Of a stretch of 55,766 bases of DNA, positions 44,009-53,055 are shown one piece after another. The stretch is from Pseudomonadota bacterium (GTDB lineage Bacteria > Pseudomonadota > Alphaproteobacteria > Puniceispirillales > Marisalimonadaceae). Every line of letters starts with the position of its first letter. Positions within the stretch are counted from its first letter, which is position 1. The notes under the pieces were generated by a model that saw only the letters and a program-made list of their open reading frames with translations, had not been told where the DNA came from and searched no databases. The position numbers and the translations under genes were made by a program. The DNA is taken from positions 1-55,766 of the forward strand of contig JAQBXK010000011.1 in the NCBI GenBank assembly GCA_027625145.1, in the 5' to 3' direction.

Positions 44009-44446
44009 TTGAAACAAAAACCATCTAGTAGAAATGAATATAATTATTTTTCTAAACTTGGAACTCGTTGGAATGATAATGACATTTATGGCCATATGAA
44101 TAACATTGTTTATTATGAACTATTTGATACAGCAGTTAATAAATGGCTTATAAAAAATCAACTACTTGATATTAAAAAGGGCAATAATATTGGTTTAATA
44201 GTTCAATCAGGGTGCAACTATTTCTCATCACTTGCTTATCCTGAAGACGTAGATGCGGGAATTAGAGTAACTGAAATTGGAAATAGCTCTATTAGATATG
44301 AAGTAGGGCTTTTTCAAGAAAACAAACAATTAGCTTCAGCGGAAGGTTTTTTTATTCACGTTTATGTAGATAGATCAACTAACAAGCCATTACCTTTAGA
44401 TAATGCCTTTAAAGAAGCTTTGAGATCTATCTTTATTGAACTGTGA
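44009..44446 (+). CDS. Acyl-CoA thioesterase (4-hydroxybenzoyl-CoA thioesterase family)
   Basis: A 145-aa single hot-dog thioesterase. The active-site motif TRWNDNDIYGHMNNIVYYELFDTA holds the catalytic Asp and the HMNN helix cap. It probably releases free acid from an acyl-CoA; the chain specificity is unknown. The TTG start at 44009 has only a modest TAGAGAA upstream. It overlaps nothing and lies 13 bases after the aminotransferase, likely the same mRNA. Confidence 0.88.
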   Translation: MKQKPSSRNEYNYFSKLGTRWNDNDIYGHMNNIVYYELFDTAVNKWLIKNQLLDIKKGNNIGLIVQSGCNYFSSLAYPEDVDAGIRVTEIGNSSIRYEVGLFQENKQLASAEGFFIHVYVDRSTNKPLPLDNAFKEALRSIFIEL

Positions 44447-44588
44447 TAACTTTAATTCTGTTAATTAAATTAAATTTCTTTTAAGGCATTCTTTTATAAT
44501 TGTTGAACTTTACTTTTTTACATATCTTAATTATGTATAGGTCTAATTAAAAATTGAATTTACATTCCTTTCAATTTTAAATTTTAAT

Positions 44589-44663
44589 GGGACTATAGCT
44601 CAGCGGTAGAGCACTTGGTCGACATCCAAGGGGTCACAGGTTCAATCCCTGTTAGTCCCACCA
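44589..44663 (+). tRNA. tRNA-Val(GAC)
   Basis: 75 bases including encoded CCA. The acceptor GGGACTA pairs with TAGTCCC, D-stem GCTC/GAGC, anticodon stem CTTGG/CCAAG, T-stem ACAGG/CCTGT with loop TTCAATC. The loop TCGACAT gives anticodon GAC at 44621-44623. Position 33, normally U, is C (44620). The flanks 44447-44588 and 44664-44779 contain no ORF I can support. TTGAAT, a 17-base spacer and TTAAAT just upstream could be its promoter. Confidence 0.93.
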
Positions 44664-44779
44664 TTAAATAATTGAAATATAAGGGTTGTTTTTAGAAATG
44701 AAAATGCTTAAGATTTAAAATAATAATTTTTTTACTCATTATCTTTTGTATATTTTAAATTATTTTTGAGATTAAATTA

Positions 44780-45661
44780 ATGAAAGCAATTAATAAGAGT
44801 TCAAATATACCATTAGGGATAACTTTATCTATTACTGAAGTTATTTGTACAATAACTATTGCATGTTTAGTTAAACTAATTGCAGGTGATTTATCTGTAT
44901 TTATGATTTTATTTTTTAGATATTTATTTTGCGTTCCTCCTTTATTGCTAACCGCAATTTATCAACGAGGAAAACATGCTTTTGATATTAAATCAAAAGC
45001 AGGTTTATCAATTAGAACAATAACTGGACTAGGATCTTTTGGTTGTCTTTTTGCAGCTCTTCAATTTATTGATTTAAGTCTTATGACAATTTTATTTCAA
45101 ACAATGCCACTTTTTATAACTTTACTAGCACCTTTTATCATTAAAGAAGTTGTTGGTTGGTTTAGACGTATTACTGCAATAACAGGTTTTGTAGGGGTTA
45201 TTTTAATACTAAATCCAACTACTGAAGATTGGTTTAATTATGGAGTTATATTAGGAGTTATGTCTCCTTTTTTTGGAGCATTAATGACGCTTTCTGTTAG
45301 ACGCTTAGGTAAAACAGATCATCCTGCAAGCACAGCTTTATGGTACAATTTACTAGGTACAATTGTATTTTTATTGATATGCATTTTTAATGAAGTAAAA
45401 TGGCCTGAATATAATGGAATATTATTAATTCTTTTAATTGTTGGAATTGTATCTAGTTTTCAACAAATATGCTTAGCCTATAGTTTAAAATTTGCTCCTG
45501 CAAGTTTACTTGCACCCCTAAGGTATATTTCAGTTCCTATAGGAATAATAGTTGGTGTTTATTTTTTTAATGAAACTTTATCGACAACTTTTTTTATAGG
45601 CACTGCAATAATTGTTTGTTCATCAATTATTATTATAAGAAGAGAAACCAAAAAAAAATAA
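44780..45661 (+). CDS. DMT-superfamily (EamA) permease
   Basis: A 293-aa polytopic inner-membrane protein with about ten helices in two EamA repeats (about 10-140 and 150-285). The repeat boundaries GFVGVILILNP and the LAPLRYISVPIGIIVG segment near the C-terminus are typical. It is a drug/metabolite transporter of unknown substrate that could export an amino acid, nucleoside or cofactor. The charged tail RRETKKK fits a cytoplasmic C-terminus. Confidence 0.88.
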   Translation: MKAINKSSNIPLGITLSITEVICTITIACLVKLIAGDLSVFMILFFRYLFCVPPLLLTAIYQRGKHAFDIKSKAGLSIRTITGLGSFGCLFAALQFIDLSLMTILFQTMPLFITLLAPFIIKEVVGWFRRITAITGFVGVILILNPTTEDWFNYGVILGVMSPFFGALMTLSVRRLGKTDHPASTALWYNLLGTIVFLLICIFNEVKWPEYNGILLILLIVGIVSSFQQICLAYSLKFAPASLLAPLRYISVPIGIIVGVYFFNETLSTTFFIGTAIIVCSSIIIIRRETKKK

Positions 45662-45776
45662 TTCATACACTTTTTAATCTTTAATTATTATATTATATAA
45701 TTATTTTCTTTAACTATATTTAAATTAAAATTATTAGATGATTAATAAAATCTTATTGTTATTAAAGTATATAAAT

Positions 45777-46334
45777 ATGCATACATTATTGTTAATTATA
45801 TTTTTGTTATATTCAAATTTATCTTTTTCCGAAATAAAATCTATAAATCTTGGCCATTTAAAAAAAAATAGTAGTGGAAAAATTGTTTTTTTAAGACATG
45901 CCTTTGCCCCAGGTAATGGTGATCCTTCTGATTTCAAGTTTAATGATTGTTCTACACAAAGAAATTTAAGTAAATCTGGTGTAGAGCAAGCAATGAAAAT
46001 AGGAAAAATAATTAAAAATAATAAAGTTAAATTTAATAAAATTTATTCTAGTTATTGGTGCAGATGTTTAGACACGGCTAAATATTTAGATATTGGTATT
46101 GTTATACCGCACAAAGGATTAAACTCTTTCTATGAAAATATAGTTGATAGAGAAGAAACAATAAATTCCTTTAAAAATTTATTAAAAAAAATAAAACCTT
46201 CAGAATATCCATTATTGATGGTTACTCATTATGTTGTTATTAGTGAAATTACTGGCTTATCAGTTTCAAGTGGTGAAATGGTAGTTTATGATATTAAAAC
46301 TAAAAAATCTAAATATTTGAAAATCATAGAATAA
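45777..46334 (+). CDS. Secreted histidine phosphatase superfamily protein
   Basis: A 185-aa protein if translation begins at ATG 45777, which yields a normal signal peptide (MHTLLLIIFLLYSNLSFSEI). An in-frame ATG at 45738 would add 13 residues, and neither has a clear ribosome-binding site. The phosphohistidine motif is LRHAFAPGNGDP, with Arg-His kept and Ala in place of Gly. CSTQRNLSKSGVEQA, SSYWCRCLDTAKYL and the second His in MVTHYVVISEI complete the active site. A periplasmic phosphatase of unknown substrate is likely. Confidence 0.8.
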   Translation: MHTLLLIIFLLYSNLSFSEIKSINLGHLKKNSSGKIVFLRHAFAPGNGDPSDFKFNDCSTQRNLSKSGVEQAMKIGKIIKNNKVKFNKIYSSYWCRCLDTAKYLDIGIVIPHKGLNSFYENIVDREETINSFKNLLKKIKPSEYPLLMVTHYVVISEITGLSVSSGEMVVYDIKTKKSKYLKIIE

Positions 46335-46342
46335 ATTAATAT

Positions 46343-46798
46343 TTATTTTTCTTTGTTTTTATTATCTTTAATTATCTCATAATCTCCCTCGATGATATCA
46401 TTATTTTTAGGCTTGCTTTGAAAACTGCTCTTTGAGAAATTTGAGGTGGCTTCTGAATTTTTATTTTTACTATTAGATTTCATTCTAAAGTTTCTGATTT
46501 TTTTTGGAAACATAAAAAGAAAACCTGGTAATGTAAATAATAATGAAAATATCCAATGCCATTCATAAACGTTTGTTAATCCTAAGAAAACTCCTAAAGT
46601 TAAAACTAAAAAAGTAAATCTATAAAAAACACTTAATAAAATTATAATCCAAGTAAAAAATGTTCCATAACGATACGGCTCCATTATATCCTGAATTCCT
46701 ATAAACCCGACTATAACATAACTTAAAAATAAAGTTGCAATCATAATTAAACTGATTAAGCCAAATTTTAGAATATTAGTTTGTTTTAGAATAAACAT
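46343..46798 (-). CDS. Small integral membrane protein, unknown
   Basis: A 151-aa protein with about four hydrophobic helices in residues 8-98 (for example GLISLIMIATLFLSYVIVGF and FTWIIILLSVFYRFTFLVLTL). A Lys/Ser/Asn-rich soluble tail from about residue 105 ends KDNKNKEK. No recognised catalytic motif. It is 18 bases downstream of the exported protein at 46817 and probably co-transcribed. Hypothetical membrane protein. Confidence 0.75.
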   Translation of the reverse strand: MFILKQTNILKFGLISLIMIATLFLSYVIVGFIGIQDIMEPYRYGTFFTWIIILLSVFYRFTFLVLTLGVFLGLTNVYEWHWIFSLLFTLPGFLFMFPKKIRNFRMKSNSKNKNSEATSNFSKSSFQSKPKNNDIIEGDYEIIKDNKNKEK

Positions 46799-46816
46799 CT
46801 CAATGCTTCTATAAAA

Positions 46817-47299
46817 TTAATTCTTAAATATTAATTTACCATTATATTTTCTCAAATAAAAAACTTTTTTTCCTGTCCAGAAGCATTTTTGTGAATCAGG
46901 AGTTGCCTCAACATATTCATCTATTTTCTTTAAATGAAATGTCTGATTACATCCTAGGAAAGAAAGTATTAATTTGCCATCAATAAAGTTAACTTTATCT
47001 TCTCTGCCATTTATTACATCAACGCTTGCATTTGTATAAGGAAAGCATTGAGCAAACTTATTTTTTTTACATTTTTTTTCAGTACTATTGAGTACAGTGA
47101 TGTGTTGAGCAATATTTTTTGAAAAAATAAATCCATCATTATCTAACATTTTACAATTATCAGTTGGAGGTGTAGTTTTTCCTGAGAATTCACATTCAAA
47201 CCATGTTCCATCTAATTTTTCAACTGCATAAGATTCAATATTAAGAAAAACAGAAAAAATAATTATAGCTAGATATTTAATGATTGATTTTTTAAACAT
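46817..47299 (-). CDS. Exported protein of unknown function
   Basis: 160 aa with an N-terminal signal peptide (IIKYLAIIIFSVFLNIESYA, likely cut near AVEKLDG). The mature part has six Cys by eye (ECEF, DNCKM, KKCKKN, AQCFPY, GCNQT, QKCFW), which could form up to three disulfides in the periplasm, and a repeated Thr/Lys-rich beta-like pattern. No family recognised. It is divergent from the TauD-type gene, with almost no intergenic DNA if the upstream start of that gene is used. Confidence 0.75.
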   Translation of the reverse strand: MFKKSIIKYLAIIIFSVFLNIESYAVEKLDGTWFECEFSGKTTPPTDNCKMLDNDGFIFSKNIAQHITVLNSTEKKCKKNKFAQCFPYTNASVDVINGREDKVNFIDGKLILSFLGCNQTFHLKKIDEYVEATPDSQKCFWTGKKVFYLRKYNGKLIFKN

Positions 47300-47380
47300 T
47301 TGAAACTCATTTTTAATTTTACAATATTTATTTTTATGATTAAATTTATAATATTACTATTATTAAATATTTTTTTATTC

Positions 47381-48277
47381 ATGGGGGAAACATTGATTAT
47401 AAAAACTAGAGATTTATTTCCTGATTTTGTAGGTTTTGTCTCCGATATAAATTTAAAAGAAATTTTGAGTGACAGCTTAATTAATGAACTTGATGCTGCC
47501 GTAAATAAATATGCTGTTTTGGTTTTTAAAGATCAAAATATTACTGATCATGAGCAAGTTAGGTTTACTGAATATTTTGGTAAGATAGAAGCGTCAGGTA
47601 AAACTTCAAATATTACCAAAGATAAAGATAGAAGATTATCTTCAGATTTAGCAGACGTATCTAACTTAGATAAAGATAACAAGCCTTTTACGTTGAATGA
47701 TCCTAGAAGAATTTTTAACTTAGGTAATCGTCTTTGGCATACTGATAGTTCATTCAAGCCAGTTCCAGCTAAATACTCATTGTTATCAGGAAGAAATGTT
47801 TCAAAAGAAGGCGGTAATACAGAGTTTGCTGATATGCGATCAGCATATGATAACTTAGATTTCAAAATTAAAAATAAAATTGAAAAAATGATATGTGAGC
47901 ATTCATTAATATATTCTCGTCAAAGATTAGGCTTTGATATGGTTAGAGAATTATCACCTGATGAAATCAAGAATTTTAAACCAGTTGAACAGCCGTTAGT
48001 TAGAAATAATAAATTAACAAATAGAAAGACTGTTTTTTTATCCAGTCATATTGGTAAAATTAAAGATTGGACTAGGCCTGATTCTATGTGTTTTATTGAT
48101 GATTTAATTGAGTACGCAACTAAAGAAAAATTTTTATATGTACATAAATGGTTGCAAAATGATTTAGTCATTTGGGATAATCGTCAGACAATGCATAGAG
48201 CAAGAGCGTTTGATGATTTAACTGAATACAGAGATATGAGAAGAACTACTGTTTTAGGGGAAGAAAAATTGATTTAA
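47381..48277 (+). CDS. TauD/TfdA family Fe(II)/2-oxoglutarate dioxygenase
   Basis: About 298 aa from ATG 47381. The metal triad is His120-x-Asp122 in LWHTDSSF and His272 in DNRQTMHRA; Arg284, Arg287 or Arg288 could anchor 2-oxoglutarate. LPDFVGFVSDINL-type sequence at the N-terminus is normal for the family (VxGVDL). The frame is open to 47300 but would add a hydrophobic 27-residue tail absent from the family. A TTG at 47393, just after a GGGGGA, is another possible start. The substrate is unknown; the 2,4-D/alpha-ketoglutarate branch (TfdA-like) fits better than taurine. Confidence 0.88.
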   Translation: MGETLIIKTRDLFPDFVGFVSDINLKEILSDSLINELDAAVNKYAVLVFKDQNITDHEQVRFTEYFGKIEASGKTSNITKDKDRRLSSDLADVSNLDKDNKPFTLNDPRRIFNLGNRLWHTDSSFKPVPAKYSLLSGRNVSKEGGNTEFADMRSAYDNLDFKIKNKIEKMICEHSLIYSRQRLGFDMVRELSPDEIKNFKPVEQPLVRNNKLTNRKTVFLSSHIGKIKDWTRPDSMCFIDDLIEYATKEKFLYVHKWLQNDLVIWDNRQTMHRARAFDDLTEYRDMRRTTVLGEEKLI

Positions 48278-48279
48278 TA

Positions 48280-49470
48280 TTAATTTTTTATTATTTTTCT
48301 TATTGAATTAAATCCATTTTTTAGATCTTCAATTAAATCTTCAGTATTTTCTGATCCTGTATAAATTCTTAAATATTCTCCAGATGGAACATAACTGGAT
48401 TTAAGTTTCCTGCTTTCAGAAATATTCATGGTAGATAAAAGGCTTGAATAACCACCCCATGAAGCTCCTATTCCAAAAATTTGACAATTATTTGCTATTT
48501 GATCAACAACATGCTGTGGGATGTCATCGTTAAATTCTACTCCAAAAATACCTGATGCTCCTTTGAAATCACGTTTCCAAATTCTATGATCTGGGTGTTG
48601 TTCAAGCGCTGGATGATTTACAAATTTAATTTCTTTTAATGTTTCCAGAAATTTGGCAACAGCAATACTATTCTCAGAACTTTTTTGTAATCTTAATGGT
48701 AATGTTCTTAATCCTCTTAATGACATGTAAATATCATCAGGACTAACATATATGCCTGAGTTTTTTGTCCATCTTTTAATTGCTTCTAAATTTTCACCGT
48801 TAGCGACAACAGCGCCCATCATTATATCAGAATGACCTGAAATGTATTTAGTTATAGCTTCAACTACTATATCTACACCAAAGTTTATGGGATTAAAGTA
48901 TAAAGCTGTCGCCCAAGTGTTATCTATTATTGATTTTAAATTATATTCTTTACAGATTCTTATAATTTTATCTATGTCTATTATTTCAAATGAATAAGTT
49001 CCAGGACTTTCAATATAAATTACCTTTGTTTGATTGTTTATTAAGGTTTTTAGATTTTCAATATCTCTTGAATTATAAAAGTCATAGGTAATATTTAGTC
49101 TAGGAAACTCTTCTATAATAAATCTACGTGTTGATCCGTAAACAGAATCAGGAATTAAAATATGATCATCTGCTTTTATTATCGACATTAAACTAGTTGT
49201 AATAGCAGACATACCTGATGGAGCAAGAACGCATCCTTCAGCGTTGTATATTGCTGCTATTGATGAAGTTAATGAATCTGATGTTGGTGTTCCATTTCTT
49301 CCATACGTATATTTTCTTGTTTTATCTCTATAGACATCCATTGTTTCACTTAAAATAGTGCTGGTTCTATATACAGGAGGAGAAGGTATACCATGGTTCT
49401 CAATTGGGTTTTTACCCAAATGAGAAGTTAAAGTTTCAATATGTAAATTATTTTTTTTTTTTTTAATCAT
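48280..49470 (-). CDS. metC: Cystathionine beta-lyase family PLP enzyme
   Basis: A 396-aa Cys/Met-metabolism PLP enzyme. TRKYTYGRNGTPT lies near the N-terminus, APSGMSAITTSLM binds the phosphate, VIYIESPGTYSFEI and SIIDNTWATALYFNP contain the PLP Asp, and EAITKYISGHSDIMMGAVV has the Schiff-base Lys. It releases homocysteine from cystathionine or acts as a gamma-family lyase. It is divergent from aapJ, an arrangement known from rhizobia, where metC precedes the aap operon. Confidence 0.88.
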   Translation of the reverse strand: MIKKKKNNLHIETLTSHLGKNPIENHGIPSPPVYRTSTILSETMDVYRDKTRKYTYGRNGTPTSDSLTSSIAAIYNAEGCVLAPSGMSAITTSLMSIIKADDHILIPDSVYGSTRRFIIEEFPRLNITYDFYNSRDIENLKTLINNQTKVIYIESPGTYSFEIIDIDKIIRICKEYNLKSIIDNTWATALYFNPINFGVDIVVEAITKYISGHSDIMMGAVVANGENLEAIKRWTKNSGIYVSPDDIYMSLRGLRTLPLRLQKSSENSIAVAKFLETLKEIKFVNHPALEQHPDHRIWKRDFKGASGIFGVEFNDDIPQHVVDQIANNCQIFGIGASWGGYSSLLSTMNISESRKLKSSYVPSGEYLRIYTGSENTEDLIEDLKNGFNSIRKIIKN

Positions 49471-49655
49471 GTTTTTCTTCTTAATTTAATTTAAATAAAA
49501 AATGTTCATAAAATAATCTTTATATAAAAATATGTGATTAAAATGTTAACAAAGTAAACATTTTTTTAATTTTTCTCTTGATACTACAGACAATAAGAAG
49601 GAAACTCTAGTAAGTTTTATGATAAACATGAAAAATATATTTATGGAGATATAAT

Positions 49656-50678
49656 ATGAAAACAAAAATGATTTTAGCAGTTGCTACTGCTGGAGTTATG
49701 TTTGCAGGATCAGCTCTTGCAAGCACATTAGATGACGTTAGAGCTAGAGGTAAGTTAAACTGTATTATTAATACTGGTTTAGCTGGTTTTGCTGCTCCTG
49801 ATGATAAAGGTAATTGGAAAGGTTTTGATGTAGATTTTTGTAGGGCTGTTGCAGCTGCTACTTTAGGTGATGCTAGTAAAGTTTCATATACTACAGCTAC
49901 TGGTAAGACACGTTTTACTAAGCTTGCTGCTGGTGAAGGTGAAATTTTATCTAGAAATACTACATGGACATTTTCAAGAGATGTTGATTTATCTCAAACT
50001 TTTGTTGGTGTAAGCTACTATGATGGTCAAGGTTTCATGGTACCAAAAAAATTAGGTGTTAAGTCTGCAAAAGAATTAGGCGGTGCATCAGTTTGTATTC
50101 AAACTGGTACTACTACAGAATTAAATTTAGCAGAATTCTTTGCTGCTAATAACATGAAATATAACCCAGTTCCAATTGAAACAAATTCTGAAGCTCAGGA
50201 GCTATATAAAGCTGGAAGATGTGACGTTTATACAACTGATGCATCTGGTTTATATGCTACAATATCTAGTTTTGATAATCCTTCAGACCACATGGTTTTA
50301 CCAGAGATTATATCTAAAGAGCCTTTAGGCCCTGTTGTAAGGCATGGTGATGATCAATGGGCAGATATTGTTGCTTGGACATTAAGAGCTATGTTGGCTG
50401 GTGAAGAGTTAGGAGTTACATCTAAAAATGTAAAATCTTTGGCTTCAAAAGACAATAAAAACAAAGAAATTAATCGTCTTTTAGGTAAAGATACTTTGCA
50501 AGGTGTTACAAAGCTTGGCTTATCTCCTGATTGGGCTGTTAATATTATTAGTCAAGTTGGAAACTATGAAGAAGTTTTTGAAGCTAACTTAGGACAGAGT
50601 ACACCTCTTAAAATTGCTAGAGGAGCAAATCAACTATATAGAGATGGTGGATTATACTACGTTCCGCCTATTAAATAA
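49656..50678 (+). CDS. aapJ: General L-amino acid ABC transporter, substrate-binding protein
   Basis: A 340-aa periplasmic binding protein of the AapJ family. A signal peptide (about 1-22, ending GSALA) precedes STLDDVRARGKLNCIINTGL. GFDVDFCRAVAAATLG and SRNTTWTFSRDVDLS match the amino-acid site, CIQTGTTTELNLAEFF and YTTDASGLYA follow, and the family-specific end is PLKIARGANQLYRDGGLYY. It takes up a broad range of L-amino acids. GGAG precedes the ATG. A terminator-like hairpin follows, before aapQ. Confidence 0.96.
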   Translation: MKTKMILAVATAGVMFAGSALASTLDDVRARGKLNCIINTGLAGFAAPDDKGNWKGFDVDFCRAVAAATLGDASKVSYTTATGKTRFTKLAAGEGEILSRNTTWTFSRDVDLSQTFVGVSYYDGQGFMVPKKLGVKSAKELGGASVCIQTGTTTELNLAEFFAANNMKYNPVPIETNSEAQELYKAGRCDVYTTDASGLYATISSFDNPSDHMVLPEIISKEPLGPVVRHGDDQWADIVAWTLRAMLAGEELGVTSKNVKSLASKDNKNKEINRLLGKDTLQGVTKLGLSPDWAVNIISQVGNYEEVFEANLGQSTPLKIARGANQLYRDGGLYYVPPIK

Positions 50679-50687
50679 ATAATATAT

Positions 50688-50728
50688 AAATCTTCGCTTT
50701 TATTATTTAAGCGTAGATTTTTTTTTTT
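50688..50728 (+). terminator. Hairpin between aapJ and aapQ, probable attenuating terminator
   Basis: AAATCTTCGCTT (50688-50699) pairs with AAGCGTAGATTT (50709-50720) apart from one mismatch, around a nine-base loop, followed by eight or more T. Lying inside the operon, it probably lets only part of the transcripts reach aapQMP and gives excess binding protein, a common pattern for ABC importers. Confidence 0.75.
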
Positions 50729-50771
50729 AGTTTTTTTAGTTTTTTTTTAAAATTTTAACTTCGGATTTATA

Positions 50772-51935
50772 ATGTTTTTTATAATTGGTCTGTGGCGAAA
50801 CGAAAAAAGTAGACAAATTATATTACAAATATTTGTTTTATTATTTATTGGTTGGTTTTTGTCATGGCTTGCAGGTAACGTAGCCTCTAATTTCAGTGCT
50901 TTAGGTAAAGATATAAGTTTTGATTTTCTTTCAATTCCTGCTGGTTACGATATTAACCAGTATCTAATTGAATATAATAGTAGAGACACACACTTAAGAG
51001 CAGCAATAGTTGGTTTGCTAAATACAGGTTTAGTTGCAGTTCTAGGTATTATTTTAGCTACTGTTTTAGGTGTGTCAGTTGGTATAATAAGACTTTCGAA
51101 TAATTGGTTAGCAAGTAAAATAGCTTATTGGTATGTAGAGTTTACTCGTAATGTTCCAATTTTACTTCAAATACTTCTTTGGCATGGGATTATTATTAAT
51201 TCTCTTCCTCATCCTAGGAGTGCTTTAAACATAGGTGATGTTAGTTTTTTATCTAATAGAGGTTTTTATATACCTAAGCCTATTTTAGAAAATGGTATTG
51301 AATTAGTTTATTTATTTTCAGTTATTGCAATAATATTTGCTTTCCTTTTTTATAAATTTAGTAAAAAAAAACAAGAATTAACAGGTGTTCAATATCCTGT
51401 TTTGTGGATTAATTTGTCAGCGATTATTATTTTACCAATAATGGGTTACTTTATTTCTGGTATGCCTGTTTCATTAGAAATTCCTGTACTTAAAGGCTTT
51501 AATTTTGTAGGCGGCATACATATGAGTCCAGAGCTTTCTGCATTAACTTTTGCTCTAGGTGTTTATACTGCTGCATTTATATCTGAAATTGTAAGAGCAG
51601 GTATATTAGCTATTGATAAAGGACAAAAAGAAGCCGCTGCTTCAATTGGGTTAAAACCAAGTAAAATTATGAAACTAGTCGTCTTACCCCAGGCTAGAAG
51701 AATTATTATTCCTCCTTTAACTAGTCAATATTTAAATTTGACTAAAAATTCATCTTTGGCAATTGCTATTGGCTATATGGATCTTGTTGCAACGTTAGGT
51801 GGAATTTCTCTCAATCAAACAGGAAGAGAAATGGAAACAATGGTTCTTGTTATGGCAATTTATTTATCAATTTCTTTGAGCATTTCTGCTTTTATGAATT
51901 GGTATAATAATAGAGTTAAATTAGTGGGTAGATAA
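50772..51935 (+). CDS. aapQ: General L-amino acid ABC transporter, permease AapQ
   Basis: A 387-aa inner-membrane permease of the HisMQ/GlnP type with about eight helices. The cytoplasmic coupling motif (EAA loop) is GILAIDKGQKEAAASIGLKP near residue 285. AapQ-specific features are the large loop between helices 2 and 3 and the start NEKSRQIILQIFVLLFIGWFLSW. It forms the membrane channel with AapM. It overlaps nothing and is three bases ahead of aapM. Confidence 0.94.
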   Translation: MFFIIGLWRNEKSRQIILQIFVLLFIGWFLSWLAGNVASNFSALGKDISFDFLSIPAGYDINQYLIEYNSRDTHLRAAIVGLLNTGLVAVLGIILATVLGVSVGIIRLSNNWLASKIAYWYVEFTRNVPILLQILLWHGIIINSLPHPRSALNIGDVSFLSNRGFYIPKPILENGIELVYLFSVIAIIFAFLFYKFSKKKQELTGVQYPVLWINLSAIIILPIMGYFISGMPVSLEIPVLKGFNFVGGIHMSPELSALTFALGVYTAAFISEIVRAGILAIDKGQKEAAASIGLKPSKIMKLVVLPQARRIIIPPLTSQYLNLTKNSSLAIAIGYMDLVATLGGISLNQTGREMETMVLVMAIYLSISLSISAFMNWYNNRVKLVGR

Positions 51936-51937
51936 TA

Positions 51938-53047
51938 ATGATTAAAGAATTATATAAACCTGGATCATATCCTAATTTAGCTCCACCAAAAGGCACGGTT
52001 GGTTTTTATGGTTGGACTAAATCAAATTTATTTTCATCACTTAGTAATTCATTATTAACAATATTTTCATTTATACTTCTTTATTTTTTAATAGATGGGA
52101 TTATTGGTTGGTTTTTTTTAGATGCTGTATTTGATGCAGATTCTAAAATTGAGTGTAGAAAAATAGATAGTGGAGCCTGTTGGGCAGTAATCACAAGAAG
52201 AGTTGGTCAATTCATTTACGGCTTTTATCCTGATGCTGAAAGATGGAGAATTGATATTGTCTTCATAGGTTTGTTTTTTGCCTCTGCACCGTTACTTTAT
52301 CCTGACTTGCCTCTAAGACGCTGGTTATTATGGTTTTCTGGGTTTTATCCATTTATAGCATTTATTCTTATTAATGGAGGCTTATTTGGCCTTGTATCAA
52401 TTGAAATAAATTTGTTTGGTGGCTTTATGCTTACATTGATCATTGGCGTTTCAGGGATAGTTTGTTCATTACCTTTAGGAATAATGTTAGCTCTTGGCAG
52501 GCAATCAAAGTTAACATTTGTAAGATCTATTAGTGTTTGTTTTATAGAATTTATGAGAGGTGTTCCATTAATAACTCTTCTTTTTGTAGCATCTTCTATG
52601 TTGAATTATTTTATGCCACCTGGGACTAATTTTAGTATTTTAGTTAGAGTTATTATTATGTTTACTTTCTTTGCCGCTGCCTATATTGCCGAGGTTATTA
52701 GAGGTGGAATTCAAGCAATACCTAAAGGTCAATATGAAGCGGCGGAGTCATTGGGTATGACTTATTGGCAAACAACACGATTTATAACTTTACCTCAAGC
52801 TATGAAAATATCTATTCCTGGCATAGTTAATACCTTTATTGGATTATATAAAGACACAACTTTAGTTATTGTAATTGGTTTATTAGACCCACTTGGTATT
52901 GGTAGGGCAGCTTTAGCCGATACCAAATGGAATGGATTATCCACTGAAACTTATTTATTTGTAGCTTTATTTTTCTTTGTAAGTTGCTTTGCTATGTCAA
53001 GGTACTCACTTTGGCTTGAAAATAAATTGAATACTGATCATCGATAA
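51938..53047 (+). CDS. aapM: General L-amino acid ABC transporter, permease AapM
   Basis: A 369-aa permease partner of AapQ. The EAA loop is [26 protein letters not shown], and [21 protein letters not shown] lies near the C-terminus. The N-terminal helices and the extracytoplasmic loop [23 protein letters not shown] are typical of AapM. It starts three bases after aapQ and ends nine bases ahead of aapP. Confidence 0.95.
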   Translation: MIKELYKPGSYPNLAPPKGTVGFYGWTKSNLFSSLSNSLLTIFSFILLYFLIDGIIGWFFLDAVFDADSKIECRKIDSGACWAVITRRVGQFIYGFYPDAERWRIDIVFIGLFFASAPLLYPDLPLRRWLLWFSGFYPFIAFILINGGLFGLVSIEINLFGGFMLTLIIGVSGIVCSLPLGIMLALGRQSKLTFVRSISVCFIEFMRGVPLITLLFVASSMLNYFMPPGTNFSILVRVIIMFTFFAAAYIAEVIRGGIQAIPKGQYEAAESLGMTYWQTTRFITLPQAMKISIPGIVNTFIGLYKDTTLVIVIGLLDPLGIGRAALADTKWNGLSTETYLFVALFFFVSCFAMSRYSLWLENKLNTDHR

Positions 53048-53055
53048 GGAATAAA

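Noticed and set aside
47548-47865. 105-aa open frame on the minus strand
   Set aside because: It is antisense to the second TauD-type gene with its intact metal triad.
49471-49655. SAM riboswitch in the metC-aapJ spacer
   Set aside because: The spacer was inspected for a SAM-II/SAM-V-like pattern because of metC, but no matching conserved core or pseudoknot was seen.
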